Counted from the first letter of the stretch, positions 17,586 through 26,081 are shown. The stretch: DNA of 64,000 nucleotides from Candidatus Omnitrophota bacterium (GCA_020632495.1 JACKFL010000005.1:1674001-1738000), one strand, 5' to 3'. Translations and numbers: made by a program. Notes: generated by a model from the letters alone, not told the origin.

Positions 17586-18386
17586 ATGAAAAAGATGTTT
17601 GTGTCAGGACTCGCCGGATCGCTGCTATTATTCCTGTGTATGCCCGCTCAGGCCCAGGTAATGACCAAGAAGGAAATGCAGAGTAAGCTCAAAGAAGTCA
17701 TTACGGACGCAGAGTACGATATGATGCTCAAGATCCGGGAATCGACGGGCCGCAATTGGGTCGATATTTTTGATAATACTATCGAACCGATGCGGGAGGT
17801 GGAGATTTATTCCAACGAATCTTCGCGCAAGTATATCCTTCCGCAACAAATGCCGGAGGAACAGCCGGTCAATGTCCCGCCCGTCCCCGAAAAAGGGAAG
17901 CTGTCGATCGATATCAATGCCGCGCCGGTATTTCGGGATTCTGATGTCAAGCCGGTGCAAGTCAAAGAAGGTCCCAAAAAGGAAAAGAAGCGCACTCTGT
18001 ATCCCCGCTCGTATGATTATAAGGAGCGACTGAAAGAAGCCAAAGCGGCGGAGGAAGGTGAGGAGGTCGCCGATGTGCCGGATGAGTCCGGGGCTTCCGG
18101 TCCCGGAGATGATGAGAAATCTATTCGCGAGAAGCTGCGGGATATCCAGACTTTGGACAAACGGCGGAAGGTCATCGACCGTAAGCCCCCACTATACCGC
18201 ACAAGCGATCGCCGCAAGAAGATCGAAGATTACAATCGGACACGCAAGCCCAACCGTTTCGGCGGAACGCGGCTTGACGGCGAAGTCGAGAACGAGGGTT
18301 TCAGTACGCGGGTCTTCAAGAAGAAGCCCTTCGGTTCCAAGATTATTTATGAAGATAAGCCGGATGCTGCCGAGGCTGAGGAGTAG
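17586..18386 (+). CDS. Secreted, highly charged protein of unknown function (paralogue 1)
   Basis: 266 residues with a clear cleavable signal peptide (about 1-23, ending PAQAQ). The mature protein begins with a helical segment (about 25-80) containing KIRESTGRNWVDIFDN followed by TIEP. The rest is rich in Lys, Arg, Glu and Pro and looks largely disordered, with short conserved blocks (KLSIDINAAP; a C-terminal GFSTRVFKKKPFG). The next gene encodes a paralogue with the same order of blocks. A strong predicted promoter lies 60 nt upstream and AAGGATAC precedes the ATG. No family is recognised. A periplasmic or surface structural or adaptor role is possible but not shown. Confidence 0.75.
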   Translation: MKKMFVSGLAGSLLLFLCMPAQAQVMTKKEMQSKLKEVITDAEYDMMLKIRESTGRNWVDIFDNTIEPMREVEIYSNESSRKYILPQQMPEEQPVNVPPVPEKGKLSIDINAAPVFRDSDVKPVQVKEGPKKEKKRTLYPRSYDYKERLKEAKAAEEGEEVADVPDESGASGPGDDEKSIREKLRDIQTLDKRRKVIDRKPPLYRTSDRRKKIEDYNRTRKPNRFGGTRLDGEVENEGFSTRVFKKKPFGSKIIYEDKPDAAEAEE

Positions 18387-18394
18387 CGGAATTC

Positions 18395-19222
18395 ATGAAG
18401 AGGATGCTCTTGACGAAGCAATTGTTGTTGACGGTGCTGATGACCGCGGTAGCTGCGGCGCCGGTATTCGCCCAGAACCACACCCGTGAGGAGGTGGAGC
18501 GCCGTATCCGGGAAAGCATTTCCGAAGAGGAATTCCAGCGGATGCAGGAGATTCGCCGGCAAACCGGTCAAACCTGGTCCCACATCTTTGACAATGTCAT
18601 TGAGCCGGACCGCGAAGATGACAACGAGATCAATCGGTCCGATCACCGGTATATCATGTCAGAGGAAGGTCGGCGGCGGGCGAGTCAGCAGAGCAGGTCC
18701 GCCGGGCAACTGGCGATCGATGTCAACTCGGCGAGTCCCGAGGAGGCGCAGGAAAAACCGATCTCCGTAAAGGACGAACCTAAACCGCGCCGCCGCCAGG
18801 GAATATATGCCAAGGACGGGAAACGCCGGGAGCCGCCTCAGGAGGAAACAGTCGAATTGGGACCAGACGGCCTGCCGGTCACCGCGGTCCGAGCCCGGGC
18901 CATGGCCGCCCGCGCGGAACAGGATGCCGCTGCCGAGGATAATCCGGACCGGCGCAGGTCATTTCTCTACAGTTCCTCTCACCGTTCCAAGAGCGGAAAG
19001 GCCGCGCCGGAGGAAAACGCCGGAGCCGAGGCGGAAGAGGAAGAGGAATATGACGGTTTCGGAGCGAAGGTCCTTGGCAAGGGAACCAACAAGATTTTCG
19101 GTGAGCGTGAGGACCGCTTCAAAGGCTTCGGCAGCAAGAAGACCGTGGAACGCCGGCTCTTCCGGTCTGGGACCATCACCAACGACGACCGCCGCACAAC
19201 GATGTTCGGCGAAGAAGAGTAA
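18395..19222 (+). CDS. Secreted, highly charged protein of unknown function (paralogue 2)
   Basis: 275 residues with a signal peptide (about 1-26, ending APVFAQ). Its N-terminal helical block EIRRQTGQTWSHIFDN, then VIEP, aligns with KIRESTGRNWVDIFDN, TIEP of the upstream gene, as does QLAIDVNSAS with KLSIDINAAP and a glycine/phenylalanine C-terminal block (DGFGAKVLGKG, FKGFGSKK). An acidic stretch (EAEEEEEYD) lies near residue 215. It is separated by 8 nt from paralogue 1, so the two are co-transcribed and probably arose by tandem duplication. No known domain is recognised. Confidence 0.75.
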   Translation: MKRMLLTKQLLLTVLMTAVAAAPVFAQNHTREEVERRIRESISEEEFQRMQEIRRQTGQTWSHIFDNVIEPDREDDNEINRSDHRYIMSEEGRRRASQQSRSAGQLAIDVNSASPEEAQEKPISVKDEPKPRRRQGIYAKDGKRREPPQEETVELGPDGLPVTAVRARAMAARAEQDAAAEDNPDRRRSFLYSSSHRSKSGKAAPEENAGAEAEEEEEYDGFGAKVLGKGTNKIFGEREDRFKGFGSKKTVERRLFRSGTITNDDRRTTMFGEEE

Positions 19223-19338
19223 CAACCCCCGCCTTCCAACAAAATATCGCCGACCCATCCGGATGGATGCGATTTTCCGGTCGCCACGTCCGCATAAACT
19301 TTCGCTCGGTATCTTTTTGGTGGTAAAGAATATCTATT

Positions 19339-19353
19339 TTTGCTAGGATAACC
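19339..19353 (+). promoter_or_regulatory. Extended -10 promoter element, near-leaderless, for the TPR-SPOR gene
   Basis: TTTGCTAGGATAACC contains TGC-TAGGAT (-10 at 19344-19349) with no good -35 at the usual distance. It ends 3 nt before the ATG at 19356, so the transcript would begin at or next to the start codon. The same 15-mer is at 1863-1877. Confidence 0.5.
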
Positions 19354-19355
19354 GC

Positions 19356-20108
19356 ATGCGATACCTTTTCAGCGCACTATTGATTTGCCTTTTGCCGACG
19401 ACGTGCCTCGGCGCGGGCTTGGCGGATATCGAGAAGGCCGTGATGATGCAGGATTATCCCGCCGCAGAATCGCTGGCCGTGGAGTTTCTCGATGCTGATC
19501 CGGCCGGCGCGGAGGTATATGCCGCGGCGTATTTGTTGGCAGTCAGCAAATTAGGGCAACAGAAATATTCCGCCGCGACGCAAGATTTCCGTAAACTGGT
19601 ACAGAGCGACGTCGAGAAAGACCTGCGGGACAAGGCTTATCTCGGGTTGTTCGATTGCTATTATCAGCAGGCAAAATATAAAAGGGCGCTCAAAACGATC
19701 GACAAGCTTCAGGACATCAGTTCACGGTCAAACTACCTGAGCCTGATCTATCTGAAGGCGGCGCGGGTCAATCTTAAGCTATCCAAGTGGAAAGAAGCCA
19801 AAGATTACCTGCAACGGATTATCGACCGGTATCCCGAAAGTTTTGAGTATCATGCCGCCCGTCAGTTGCTTGACGAAGAACAGTATTTCGCCGTGCAGGT
19901 CGGTGCTTTTATGGAGCGGGAGCGCGCCCTGCAGGTCGTGGATGCCTTGCAGTACCAGGACCATTATGCCTACATCGTTGAGACCATGGACCGTGACCAA
20001 CGTAAATTCTACCGGGTTCGCGTCGGTCAGGTGACGGTGCTGCGAGAGGCGGAACGGTTGCGGAAGGAACTCTCCAAACTCGGTTATCCCACCCGGATTT
20101 ATCCCTAG
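19356..20108 (+). CDS. Secreted TPR protein with C-terminal SPOR domain
   Basis: 250 residues. Signal peptide about 1-20 (ending CLGAG). Several tetratricopeptide-like helical repeats occupy about residues 22-170 (for example AYLGLFDCYYQQAKYKRALK), and a C-terminal SPOR domain about residues 172-250 begins YFAVQVGAF and ends GYPTRIYP. A periplasmic peptidoglycan-binding scaffold at the septum is the likely role, by analogy with other SPOR proteins. There is no Shine-Dalgarno, and a -10 element lies 6 nt upstream, so translation may be leaderless. It ends 10 nt before miaA and may be co-transcribed with it. Confidence 0.85.
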   Translation: MRYLFSALLICLLPTTCLGAGLADIEKAVMMQDYPAAESLAVEFLDADPAGAEVYAAAYLLAVSKLGQQKYSAATQDFRKLVQSDVEKDLRDKAYLGLFDCYYQQAKYKRALKTIDKLQDISSRSNYLSLIYLKAARVNLKLSKWKEAKDYLQRIIDRYPESFEYHAARQLLDEEQYFAVQVGAFMERERALQVVDALQYQDHYAYIVETMDRDQRKFYRVRVGQVTVLREAERLRKELSKLGYPTRIYP

Positions 20109-20118
20109 TCTAGCGCGT

Positions 20119-21045
20119 ATGGCCCAAGACAAGGTGCTCGTGATCGTCGGCCCGACGGCCGTGGGAAAGTCGGCAGCCGCCTATGCCTTGGCAGTAGGAA
20201 TTTCCTGTCCGCACATTATCAGCTGCGATTCGGCCCAGGTTTACCGGGAAATCAATGTCGCCAGCAATAAGCCTGATGACACGATTCTCCGGCGAATTCC
20301 GCATCATTTGGTGGGGATCATGTCGGTAACGCAGCGTTTCGATGTCTATCAATTTAATCGACTCGCCGTTGACGCCATCGACGCCACATTGGCCGCAGGC
20401 GGGACGCCTTTGGTGGTGGGCGGCAGCGGACTCTATATGAAAGTCCTGTTGGACGGCATCTTCGAGGGTGAGCCGGCCGATCTCGAGCTGCGTGTCAGAC
20501 TCCTGGCCGAAGCCCGGCTGCGGGGTCGTGAGCATCTGCACGGCAAACTGCAGGAGTTGGATCCTGCAGCGGCCGACAAGATTCATCCTAATGATCTGAA
20601 GAAAATGGTGCGGGCACTGGAAGTCTGTTTGCTGGAAGACCGACCTATCTCCGAAAAACAAAAAGAGTGTCACGGAATTTGGGGCCGCTACGATGTCCGT
20701 CTGATAGGCCTCAATGAGGATCGCGCCGTGCTTTACGAACGGATCAATGCCCGCGTCGAGCAGATGTTTATGCAGGGGATCTTGCAGGAAATGCAGGCGA
20801 TCAAGGATATGGAGATCAGTCCGAGCGCCGCGGGATTAATCGGTCTGCGCGAGGTGTTTGATTATATTGACGGTAAGATTGATCTCGATCAGGCTAAAGA
20901 GCTGATGAAGCGCAACACCCGCAGGTTTGCCAAACGGCAACTGACCTGGTTTCGCAAGGAAGGGCGGATTAACTGGATCCAACGTGAAGCCGGCATGCAG
21001 GAAGTGGAAATCGTCCGGCGCATTCGCGAGGCGGCAGAATTATGA
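20119..21045 (+). CDS. miaA: tRNA dimethylallyltransferase MiaA
   Basis: 308 residues, the usual length. P-loop GPTAVGKSAAAYALA at residues about 10-24, the DSAQVYREINVASNKP motif (about 42-57), GGSGLYMKVLLDG, and the C-terminal RRFAKRQLTWFRKE block. It transfers a dimethylallyl group to N6 of A37 in tRNAs reading UNN codons. It overlaps hflX by 4 nt (ATGA), showing translational coupling. In many proteobacteria hfq lies between miaA and hflX; it is absent here. Confidence 0.96.
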   Translation: MAQDKVLVIVGPTAVGKSAAAYALAVGISCPHIISCDSAQVYREINVASNKPDDTILRRIPHHLVGIMSVTQRFDVYQFNRLAVDAIDATLAAGGTPLVVGGSGLYMKVLLDGIFEGEPADLELRVRLLAEARLRGREHLHGKLQELDPAAADKIHPNDLKKMVRALEVCLLEDRPISEKQKECHGIWGRYDVRLIGLNEDRAVLYERINARVEQMFMQGILQEMQAIKDMEISPSAAGLIGLREVFDYIDGKIDLDQAKELMKRNTRRFAKRQLTWFRKEGRINWIQREAGMQEVEIVRRIREAAEL

Positions 21046-22322
21046 AGAATGAATATCTCAACAACCAGGAGGTCCCGGAGCGGGTATTGGTCGTGGTGGC
21101 GGACCTTAAAGGGAGCCGTTCTTCCTGGACCAATGAAGATGAATTGGCCGAGCTCAAAGAGTTAGTCAGGGCCTCAGGGGCCCAGATTGTCGGCAGTCTG
21201 AGTTTTCATATCGCGACGCCCAGTCCCAAAAACCTCATCGGAGACTATAAAACCGAAGAAATTGTGCAAGCCTGCCGCGAGACCGGGGCGGATACGGTCG
21301 TTTTCAGTCACGAATTGAAGGGAAACCAGCAGCGGAATTTGGAGGAGGTCATCCAATGCAAGACCATCGACCGGACCCAGTTGATTCTGGATATTTTCGC
21401 CAGACACGCCACCAGCAAGGAAGGTAAGATGCAGATCGAGCTGGCCCAGCTTGAATATCTCCTGCCCCGTTTGGTTGGGAAGGGTATCGAATTATCCCGG
21501 TTGGGCGGCGGTATCGGGACGTTGGGTCCCGGGGAAACGAAGCTGGAAGTTGACCGCCGGCGGATTAGCGACCGGATCGCCCGTCTGAAAAAAGGATTGC
21601 AGCAGATCAGTCAAAACCGGCAACTCAATCGCAAACAGCGTTTCAAAAAAGGCCTGCCCAGTGTTTCCCTGGTCGGTTACACGAATGCCGGAAAGTCCAC
21701 GCTGTTGAATCAGCTGACCCAGGCGAATCAGAAAACGCGTGACGGGGTGTTTACAACGCTCGACTCCCTGTCGCGGCAATTTGTCCTGCCCAATCATCAA
21801 AAGATTATTGTCTCGGATACGGTCGGGTTCATGCATGCATTGCCTCACGATTTGATCGAGTCCTTCAAAGCGACCCTGGAGGAGGTCAAGGAGGCGGATT
21901 TATTGATGCATGTCGTCGACATCAGCCATCCCAATTTTCGTAAGCTGTTCGACGCGGTCGAGGATGTGCTGGAAGAGCTGGACGTGCTTAAGAAGCCGAC
22001 CTTGATTGTCTTCAACAAAACGGACAGGCTTGAGGACCGGGTCTGGCTGGAGCAGTTTCTGGACAACTTCGAGCATGCCGTCTGTATTTCGGCTCTCAAC
22101 GGGGAAGGGTTGGATGCCCTTTTTCAGGAGATCATCACGATGCTCTCGGCGATGTTTGTCGAGATCAATGTGAACATCCCGATTGATCGCATGGACCTGG
22201 TGAGTTTGGTCCATGAGGAAGGGGAGGTTTACTCGGTGAAATACTACAACGACCGGATTAATATCCGGGCGGCGGTTCCCTCCAGGCTCAGCGGAAAATT
22301 CACCAATTTGGAAGTGAAATAA
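21042..22322 (+). CDS. hflX: Ribosome-associated GTPase HflX
   Basis: 426 residues. The N-terminal HflX domain has the glycine-rich GGGIGTLGPGETKLE segment and a basic linker (about 180-205). The GTPase domain has G1 GYTNAGKST, G3 DTVGFMHALPHDLIESF and G4 FNKTDR, followed by a C-terminal domain. HflX splits stalled 70S ribosomes, notably in heat stress, which fits the stress block that follows. It starts inside the miaA stop (ATGA overlap). Confidence 0.96.
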   Translation: MKNEYLNNQEVPERVLVVVADLKGSRSSWTNEDELAELKELVRASGAQIVGSLSFHIATPSPKNLIGDYKTEEIVQACRETGADTVVFSHELKGNQQRNLEEVIQCKTIDRTQLILDIFARHATSKEGKMQIELAQLEYLLPRLVGKGIELSRLGGGIGTLGPGETKLEVDRRRISDRIARLKKGLQQISQNRQLNRKQRFKKGLPSVSLVGYTNAGKSTLLNQLTQANQKTRDGVFTTLDSLSRQFVLPNHQKIIVSDTVGFMHALPHDLIESFKATLEEVKEADLLMHVVDISHPNFRKLFDAVEDVLEELDVLKKPTLIVFNKTDRLEDRVWLEQFLDNFEHAVCISALNGEGLDALFQEIITMLSAMFVEINVNIPIDRMDLVSLVHEEGEVYSVKYYNDRINIRAAVPSRLSGKFTNLEVK

Positions 22323-22387
22323 TCTTCTACGCACCGTCACAATGGTGTAAATCTATATTTCTCATGCAATTGTATCAGTTAGATAAA

Positions 22388-22447
22388 CTAACTAGAATAG
22401 ATAGATGGACTTGACATAATTGTGATAATATGCTATTTTCTAGTTAG
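22388..22447 (+). promoter_or_regulatory. hspR promoter flanked by a 10-bp inverted repeat (candidate autoregulatory operator)
   Basis: The promoter is TTGACA (22411-22416), 17 nt, then TATTTT (22434-22439) with an upstream TGC. A perfect 10-bp inverted repeat, CTAACTAGAA (22388-22397) and TTCTAGTTAG (22438-22447), brackets it. A third half-site, AGTTAG (22377-22382), pairs with CTAACT (22388-22393) across 5 nt. This is not the actinobacterial HAIR consensus (CTTGAGT-N7-ACTCAAG). The site is an inference from symmetry and position. Confidence 0.55.
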
Positions 22448-22463
22448 ATGAGAGGGTAAATAA

Positions 22464-22757
22464 ATGAGGCAAGATGATTACAAACCCTTTGAATTTGACA
22501 TCAATCCCCATGCGCCCTTATTTGTTATCGGAGTCGTTAGTGAGCTGGTTGATCTGCCGATCTGGACGTTGCGCAAGCTGGATGAATTGGGTGTGGTTCA
22601 GCCCAAGCGCATGGGAAGTCGTACCCGGTGTTATTCTCAGCGACAGATCATCAAGCTGAATCATATCCGTTACCTGATTAAAGAGAAGGGCGTGAACATC
22701 AAGGGTGTTAAAGTGATAATTGAAATGGAATACAGGGAGGGACCGGCCGATGAATAG
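22464..22757 (+). CDS. hspR: MerR-family heat-shock repressor HspR-like
   Basis: 97 residues. A MerR-type winged helix-turn-helix fills most of the protein: PLFVIGVVSELVDLPIWTLR (recognition region), a wing with RTRCYSQRQIIKL, and the HspR-typical EKGVNIKGVKVIIEME. It has no effector domain. HspR represses chaperone genes and is often assisted by DnaK as co-repressor. The placement just upstream of hsp20-clpB supports the assignment. The start ATG at 22464 follows GAGAGGGTAA. The last codons overlap a 39-codon ORF by 8 nt. Confidence 0.85.
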   Translation: MRQDDYKPFEFDINPHAPLFVIGVVSELVDLPIWTLRKLDELGVVQPKRMGSRTRCYSQRQIIKLNHIRYLIKEKGVNIKGVKVIIEMEYREGPADE

Positions 22758-22869
22758 CCTATTCGATGTGATCGCGGCGCTCATGGCGTGGTTAAGTCCG
22801 GAAATCTTGTTCCGGGAATTATCCAAGGCCCCAGCGGTCCGCATAGAAGAGCCAAAAAATTTTGAGTAG
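22750..22869 (+). CDS. Candidate 39-residue small protein between hspR and hsp20
   Basis: ATG at 22750 overlaps the hspR stop by 8 nt and is preceded by a good Shine-Dalgarno (GGGAGG, about 10 nt upstream). It ends with TAG at 22867-22869, 4 nt before the CIRCE element. The product starts MNSLFDVIAALMAWLSPEIL, an amphipathic to hydrophobic helix, followed by a charged tail (VRIEEPKNFE). No family recognised. Whether it is translated is unknown; the overlap and ribosome site favour it. Confidence 0.45.
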   Translation: MNSLFDVIAALMAWLSPEILFRELSKAPAVRIEEPKNFE

Positions 22870-22872
22870 AAA

Positions 22873-22899
22873 TTAGCACTGATTAGCGCAGAGTGCTAC
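22873..22899 (+). promoter_or_regulatory. CIRCE operator (HrcA binding site) upstream of hsp20
   Basis: TTAGCACTG-N9-GAGTGCTAC against the consensus TTAGCACTC-N9-GAGTGCTAA: one mismatch in each arm, with the spacer exactly 9 nt. It lies 43 nt before the hsp20 start. HrcA, encoded in this window, is the expected ligand. No convincing promoter lies between this site and hspR, so it may act on read-through from the hspR promoter. Confidence 0.85.
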
Positions 22900-22942
22900 A
22901 AAATAACCAAACGAAATCCATACTATCAAGGAGGGGAGAGCA

Positions 22943-23395
22943 ATGAAACTCACACCATGGAGACCCAAAAACAAAGTGTCAAACATCGATGACTTTTTCG
23001 GATTGGATCATCCCTTTTTCGGGCTGACCCTTTTCCCGGAACTGCGGCAATTATCCCAGGACAGCCGGGATTGGCTGCCGGCCATCGATGTCACCGAAGA
23101 GAAGGACCACTTTGCCATCAAGGCGGACCTGCCCGGATTGAGCAAAGAGGACATTGAATTGTCCGCCGAAGGAACGGTCCTGTCCATCAAAGGCGAACGC
23201 AAGCACGAAAAGGAAGACAAGGACAAGAATTATCACCGTATCGAACGCGCCTACGGGCAGTTCGTGCGCCGGCTGGATCTCGGTGAACCGATTGACATCA
23301 GCAAGGTGCAGGCGGCTTACAAGAACGGTGTGCTCGACATTACCGTCCAAAAGAGTCCCGGTACCACTGTGAAGCGGATCGACATCGCCAGCTGA
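22943..23395 (+). CDS. Small heat-shock protein, Hsp20/alpha-crystallin family
   Basis: 150 residues. N-terminal arm (about 1-50), alpha-crystallin domain (about 51-145) starting WLPAIDVTEEKDHFAIKADLPGL and including the conserved YGQFVRRLDL and the A-x-x-x-n-G-V-L-type motif AAYKNGVLDI. It acts as an ATP-independent holdase in the cytoplasm, passing clients to ClpB and DnaK, both encoded nearby. A strong ribosome site (AAGGAGGGGAG) precedes the ATG. A CIRCE element 43 nt upstream implies HrcA control. Confidence 0.95.
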   Translation: MKLTPWRPKNKVSNIDDFFGLDHPFFGLTLFPELRQLSQDSRDWLPAIDVTEEKDHFAIKADLPGLSKEDIELSAEGTVLSIKGERKHEKEDKDKNYHRIERAYGQFVRRLDLGEPIDISKVQAAYKNGVLDITVQKSPGTTVKRIDIAS

Positions 23396-23439
23396 CGGTC
23401 CGCACAGCGGATGTTCGCGCGTATGCGGTGAACTACTCC

Positions 23440-23473
23440 CCCGGCAAGGGCGGGCTACGGCCCGCCTGCCGGG
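23440..23473 (+). other. GC-rich hairpin between hsp20 and clpB
   Basis: CCCGGCA (23440-23446), a 2-nt bulge, GGCGGGC (23449-23455), loop TACG, then GCCCGCC and TGCCGGG (23460-23473): a 14-bp stem. No T run follows (AATTTCATG), so it is a poor Rho-independent terminator. It may act as a transcript stabiliser, pause or processing site that sets the hsp20:clpB ratio. Confidence 0.6.
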
Positions 23474-23498
23474 AATTTCATGAAAGCAGGTAACCAAT

Positions 23499-26081
23499 AT
23501 GATAAGATTGGACAAGTTAACACAGAAGAATCAGGAGGCCTTGCAAAAGTCGTTTGAGTTGGCCGACCAGTTGTCTCACGCTGCGGTCGATACTGAACAC
23601 CTGACGTATGCACTTCTCAAACAGGACGGCGGGCTGGTCAATGCCTTGTTGGACAAGTTCGGAGTGTCGTCAGCGACGGTCATCAAGGAACTTGATCGGC
23701 GTCTCGGGCAGAAGGCTGAGGTGCAGGGCGGGAGTCAACCCGGGCTGACTCCGGCGCTGAATAATGTCTTGAAGGACGCTTTCGGCTTGGCCAAGGGGAT
23801 GCGCGATGAATTTGTGTCCCAAGAGCATTTGCTGCTGGCCCTTTTTCGGGCCAAAGGAACGGTGATTCAGGAAGAGTTCAGCCGCCAGGGGCTGGATGAG
23901 CCGCATATTCGGAAGATATTGGAGCAGATACGGGGAGGACAACGCGTGACAGACGTCAATCCGGAAGACAAATATCAAGCCCTTGAGAAGTACGGCCGCG
24001 ATCTGACGGCCCTGGCGCGAGCCAGCAAACTCGATCCGGTGATCGGCCGGGATGATGAGATCCGCCGGGTGGTGCAGGTGCTCTCTCGCCGTACCAAGAA
24101 TAATCCCGTGCTTATCGGTGAACCGGGTGTCGGTAAGACCGCGATTGCCGAAGGTTTGGCGCTGCGTATCAGTTCCGGCGATGTTCCGGAAGGTCTCAAG
24201 AACAAGACTGTCATTTCACTCGATATGGGCGCGTTGATCGCCGGCGCCAAATACCGGGGCGAATTTGAAGACCGTCTGAAGGCGGTCTTGAAGGAAGTTG
24301 AAAGCAAAGCCGGGGAAGTGATATTGTTCATCGATGAGCTGCACACAATCGTCGGGGCGGGGAAGACGGAAGGTTCGATGGATGCGTCGAATATGCTCAA
24401 GCCCGCCTTGGCGCGCGGTCAACTGCACTGTATCGGTGCGACCACTCTGGATGAGTACCGCAAGTACGTGGAAAAAGATGCCGCCCTGGAGCGCCGGTTT
24501 CAGCCCGTCATGGTGGACGAACCCAGCGTGGAAGATACCATTGCCATCCTGCGCGGATTAAAGGAAAAATATGAGGTGCATCACGGGGTCAGGATCCAGG
24601 ATTCCGCGATCATCGCGGCGGCCACAATGTCGCATCGCTATATCTCCGACAGATTTCTTCCGGACAAAGCGATCGACCTGATTGACGAAGCGGGTTCGCG
24701 GTTGCGCATCGAAATCGACAGCATGCCGCAGGAGCTCGACGTCAATGAACGTAAAATCCGTCAGCTCGAAATCGAACGGCAGGCGTTGAAAAAGGAAAAA
24801 GACGACGCGTCCAAGAAAAGGCTGGAAAAGCTGACGGCGGAACTGGAAACGCTGAAGGAAGAGAATAAGGAAATGCGCTTGCGCTGGCAGGGGGAAAAGG
24901 AAGTCATCGAGCATATCCGTGCCGTCAAAGCCCGCATGGATCAGCTCAAGACTGAAGCCGAGCAATTGGAGAAGGAAGGTAACCTGGACCGTGTCGCTGA
25001 AATCCGCTACGGGACCTTGGTGGACCTTCAGAAGCAATTGACGGAACGCAACTCCGAGCTGGCCAAACTTCAGGAAAAAGGGTCCATGTTAAAGGAAGAA
25101 GTCGACGATCAGGATATCGCGCAGGTCATATCCAAGTGGACCAAGATACCGGTGTCTAAACTTCTGGAGGGTGAAACCGAGAAGCTGGTCCATTTGGAGG
25201 AAGTGCTTAAAGATCGCGTGGTGGGCCAGGATGCGGCCATCGAACTGATTGCCAGTTGTATCCGCCGTTCACGCACCGGTTTGCAGGACCCGAACCGGCC
25301 GTTGGGATCCTTTATTTTTGTCGGGCCTACCGGAGTCGGTAAGACGGAGCTGGCCAAGTCACTGGCCGAGTTTCTGTTTGATGACGAATCCGCGATGGTG
25401 CGGATCGACATGAGCGAATATATGGAGAAACACAGCGTCTCCAGGCTGATCGGCGCGCCGCCGGGGTATGTCGGCTACGATGAGGGCGGGCAACTGACGG
25501 AAGCCGTGCGCCGTAAACCCTATGCGGTCGTGCTCTTTGATGAGATTGAAAAGGCGCATACCGACGTCTTCAATACGCTGCTGCAGATTCTGGACGACGG
25601 ACGTCTGACGGACGGTCAGGGGCGGATAGTCAATTTCAAAAACACTATTATCATCATGACCTCGAATATCGGGTCGGCCGATATTATCGACCTGAACGAC
25701 AAGGCCGCCATCGACAACCGGATTCAAGAAAGTCTGCGGGCCCATTTCCGCCCGGAATTCCTGAATCGGGTTGACGAGGTCATCATCTTTAATCGCTTGG
25801 CTGAGGAGGATATCCACCGCATCGTCGACATTCAATTGGGTGTTCTGCGTAAACGGTTGCGGGAGAAAGGGATCAGTCTTGATGTTGAAGAAAAGGCCAA
25901 GGCCATTCTCGGACAGCGCGGATTTGATCCGGTGTACGGAGCGCGTCCTCTGAAGCGCGTGATCCAGAAGCTGGTGCAGGACAAAATCGCCATGAAACTG
26001 CTTACCGGAGAGATCCGGGAGAATCAGGGGATACGCATCACATCCGGAAACAACGGTGATTTGTCGATCCTGACTGGATGA
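23499..26081 (+). CDS. clpB: ATP-dependent chaperone ClpB
   Basis: 860 residues, the normal length. N-terminal Clp-N domain (about 1-145), NBD1 with Walker A GEPGVGKT at 207-214, a coiled-coil middle domain (about 400-520, Lys/Glu-rich), and NBD2 with Walker A GPTGVGKT at 609-616 and arginine finger/sensor regions, then the C-terminal small domain. It has the M-domain of ClpB and lacks a ClpP-binding IGF loop that I can see. It disaggregates protein with DnaK/DnaJ/GrpE, encoded 3 kb downstream. It is likely transcribed with hsp20 (103-nt gap containing a hairpin). Confidence 0.97.
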   Translation: MIRLDKLTQKNQEALQKSFELADQLSHAAVDTEHLTYALLKQDGGLVNALLDKFGVSSATVIKELDRRLGQKAEVQGGSQPGLTPALNNVLKDAFGLAKGMRDEFVSQEHLLLALFRAKGTVIQEEFSRQGLDEPHIRKILEQIRGGQRVTDVNPEDKYQALEKYGRDLTALARASKLDPVIGRDDEIRRVVQVLSRRTKNNPVLIGEPGVGKTAIAEGLALRISSGDVPEGLKNKTVISLDMGALIAGAKYRGEFEDRLKAVLKEVESKAGEVILFIDELHTIVGAGKTEGSMDASNMLKPALARGQLHCIGATTLDEYRKYVEKDAALERRFQPVMVDEPSVEDTIAILRGLKEKYEVHHGVRIQDSAIIAAATMSHRYISDRFLPDKAIDLIDEAGSRLRIEIDSMPQELDVNERKIRQLEIERQALKKEKDDASKKRLEKLTAELETLKEENKEMRLRWQGEKEVIEHIRAVKARMDQLKTEAEQLEKEGNLDRVAEIRYGTLVDLQKQLTERNSELAKLQEKGSMLKEEVDDQDIAQVISKWTKIPVSKLLEGETEKLVHLEEVLKDRVVGQDAAIELIASCIRRSRTGLQDPNRPLGSFIFVGPTGVGKTELAKSLAEFLFDDESAMVRIDMSEYMEKHSVSRLIGAPPGYVGYDEGGQLTEAVRRKPYAVVLFDEIEKAHTDVFNTLLQILDDGRLTDGQGRIVNFKNTIIIMTSNIGSADIIDLNDKAAIDNRIQESLRAHFRPEFLNRVDEVIIFNRLAEEDIHRIVDIQLGVLRKRLREKGISLDVEEKAKAILGQRGFDPVYGARPLKRVIQKLVQDKIAMKLLTGEIRENQGIRITSGNNGDLSILTG

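Noticed and set aside
21030..21050. hfq between miaA and hflX
   Set aside because: The two genes overlap by 4 nt, so no hfq is present.
22806..22834. Sigma32-like promoter CTTGTT-N17-CCCCAG upstream of hsp20
   Set aside because: Too far from consensus and inside the 39-codon ORF; the CIRCE/HrcA system explains heat control better.
22757..22942. HAIR operator (CTTGAGT-N7-ACTCAAG) for HspR before hsp20
   Set aside because: No such repeat found; only a lone TTGAGT half at 22862.
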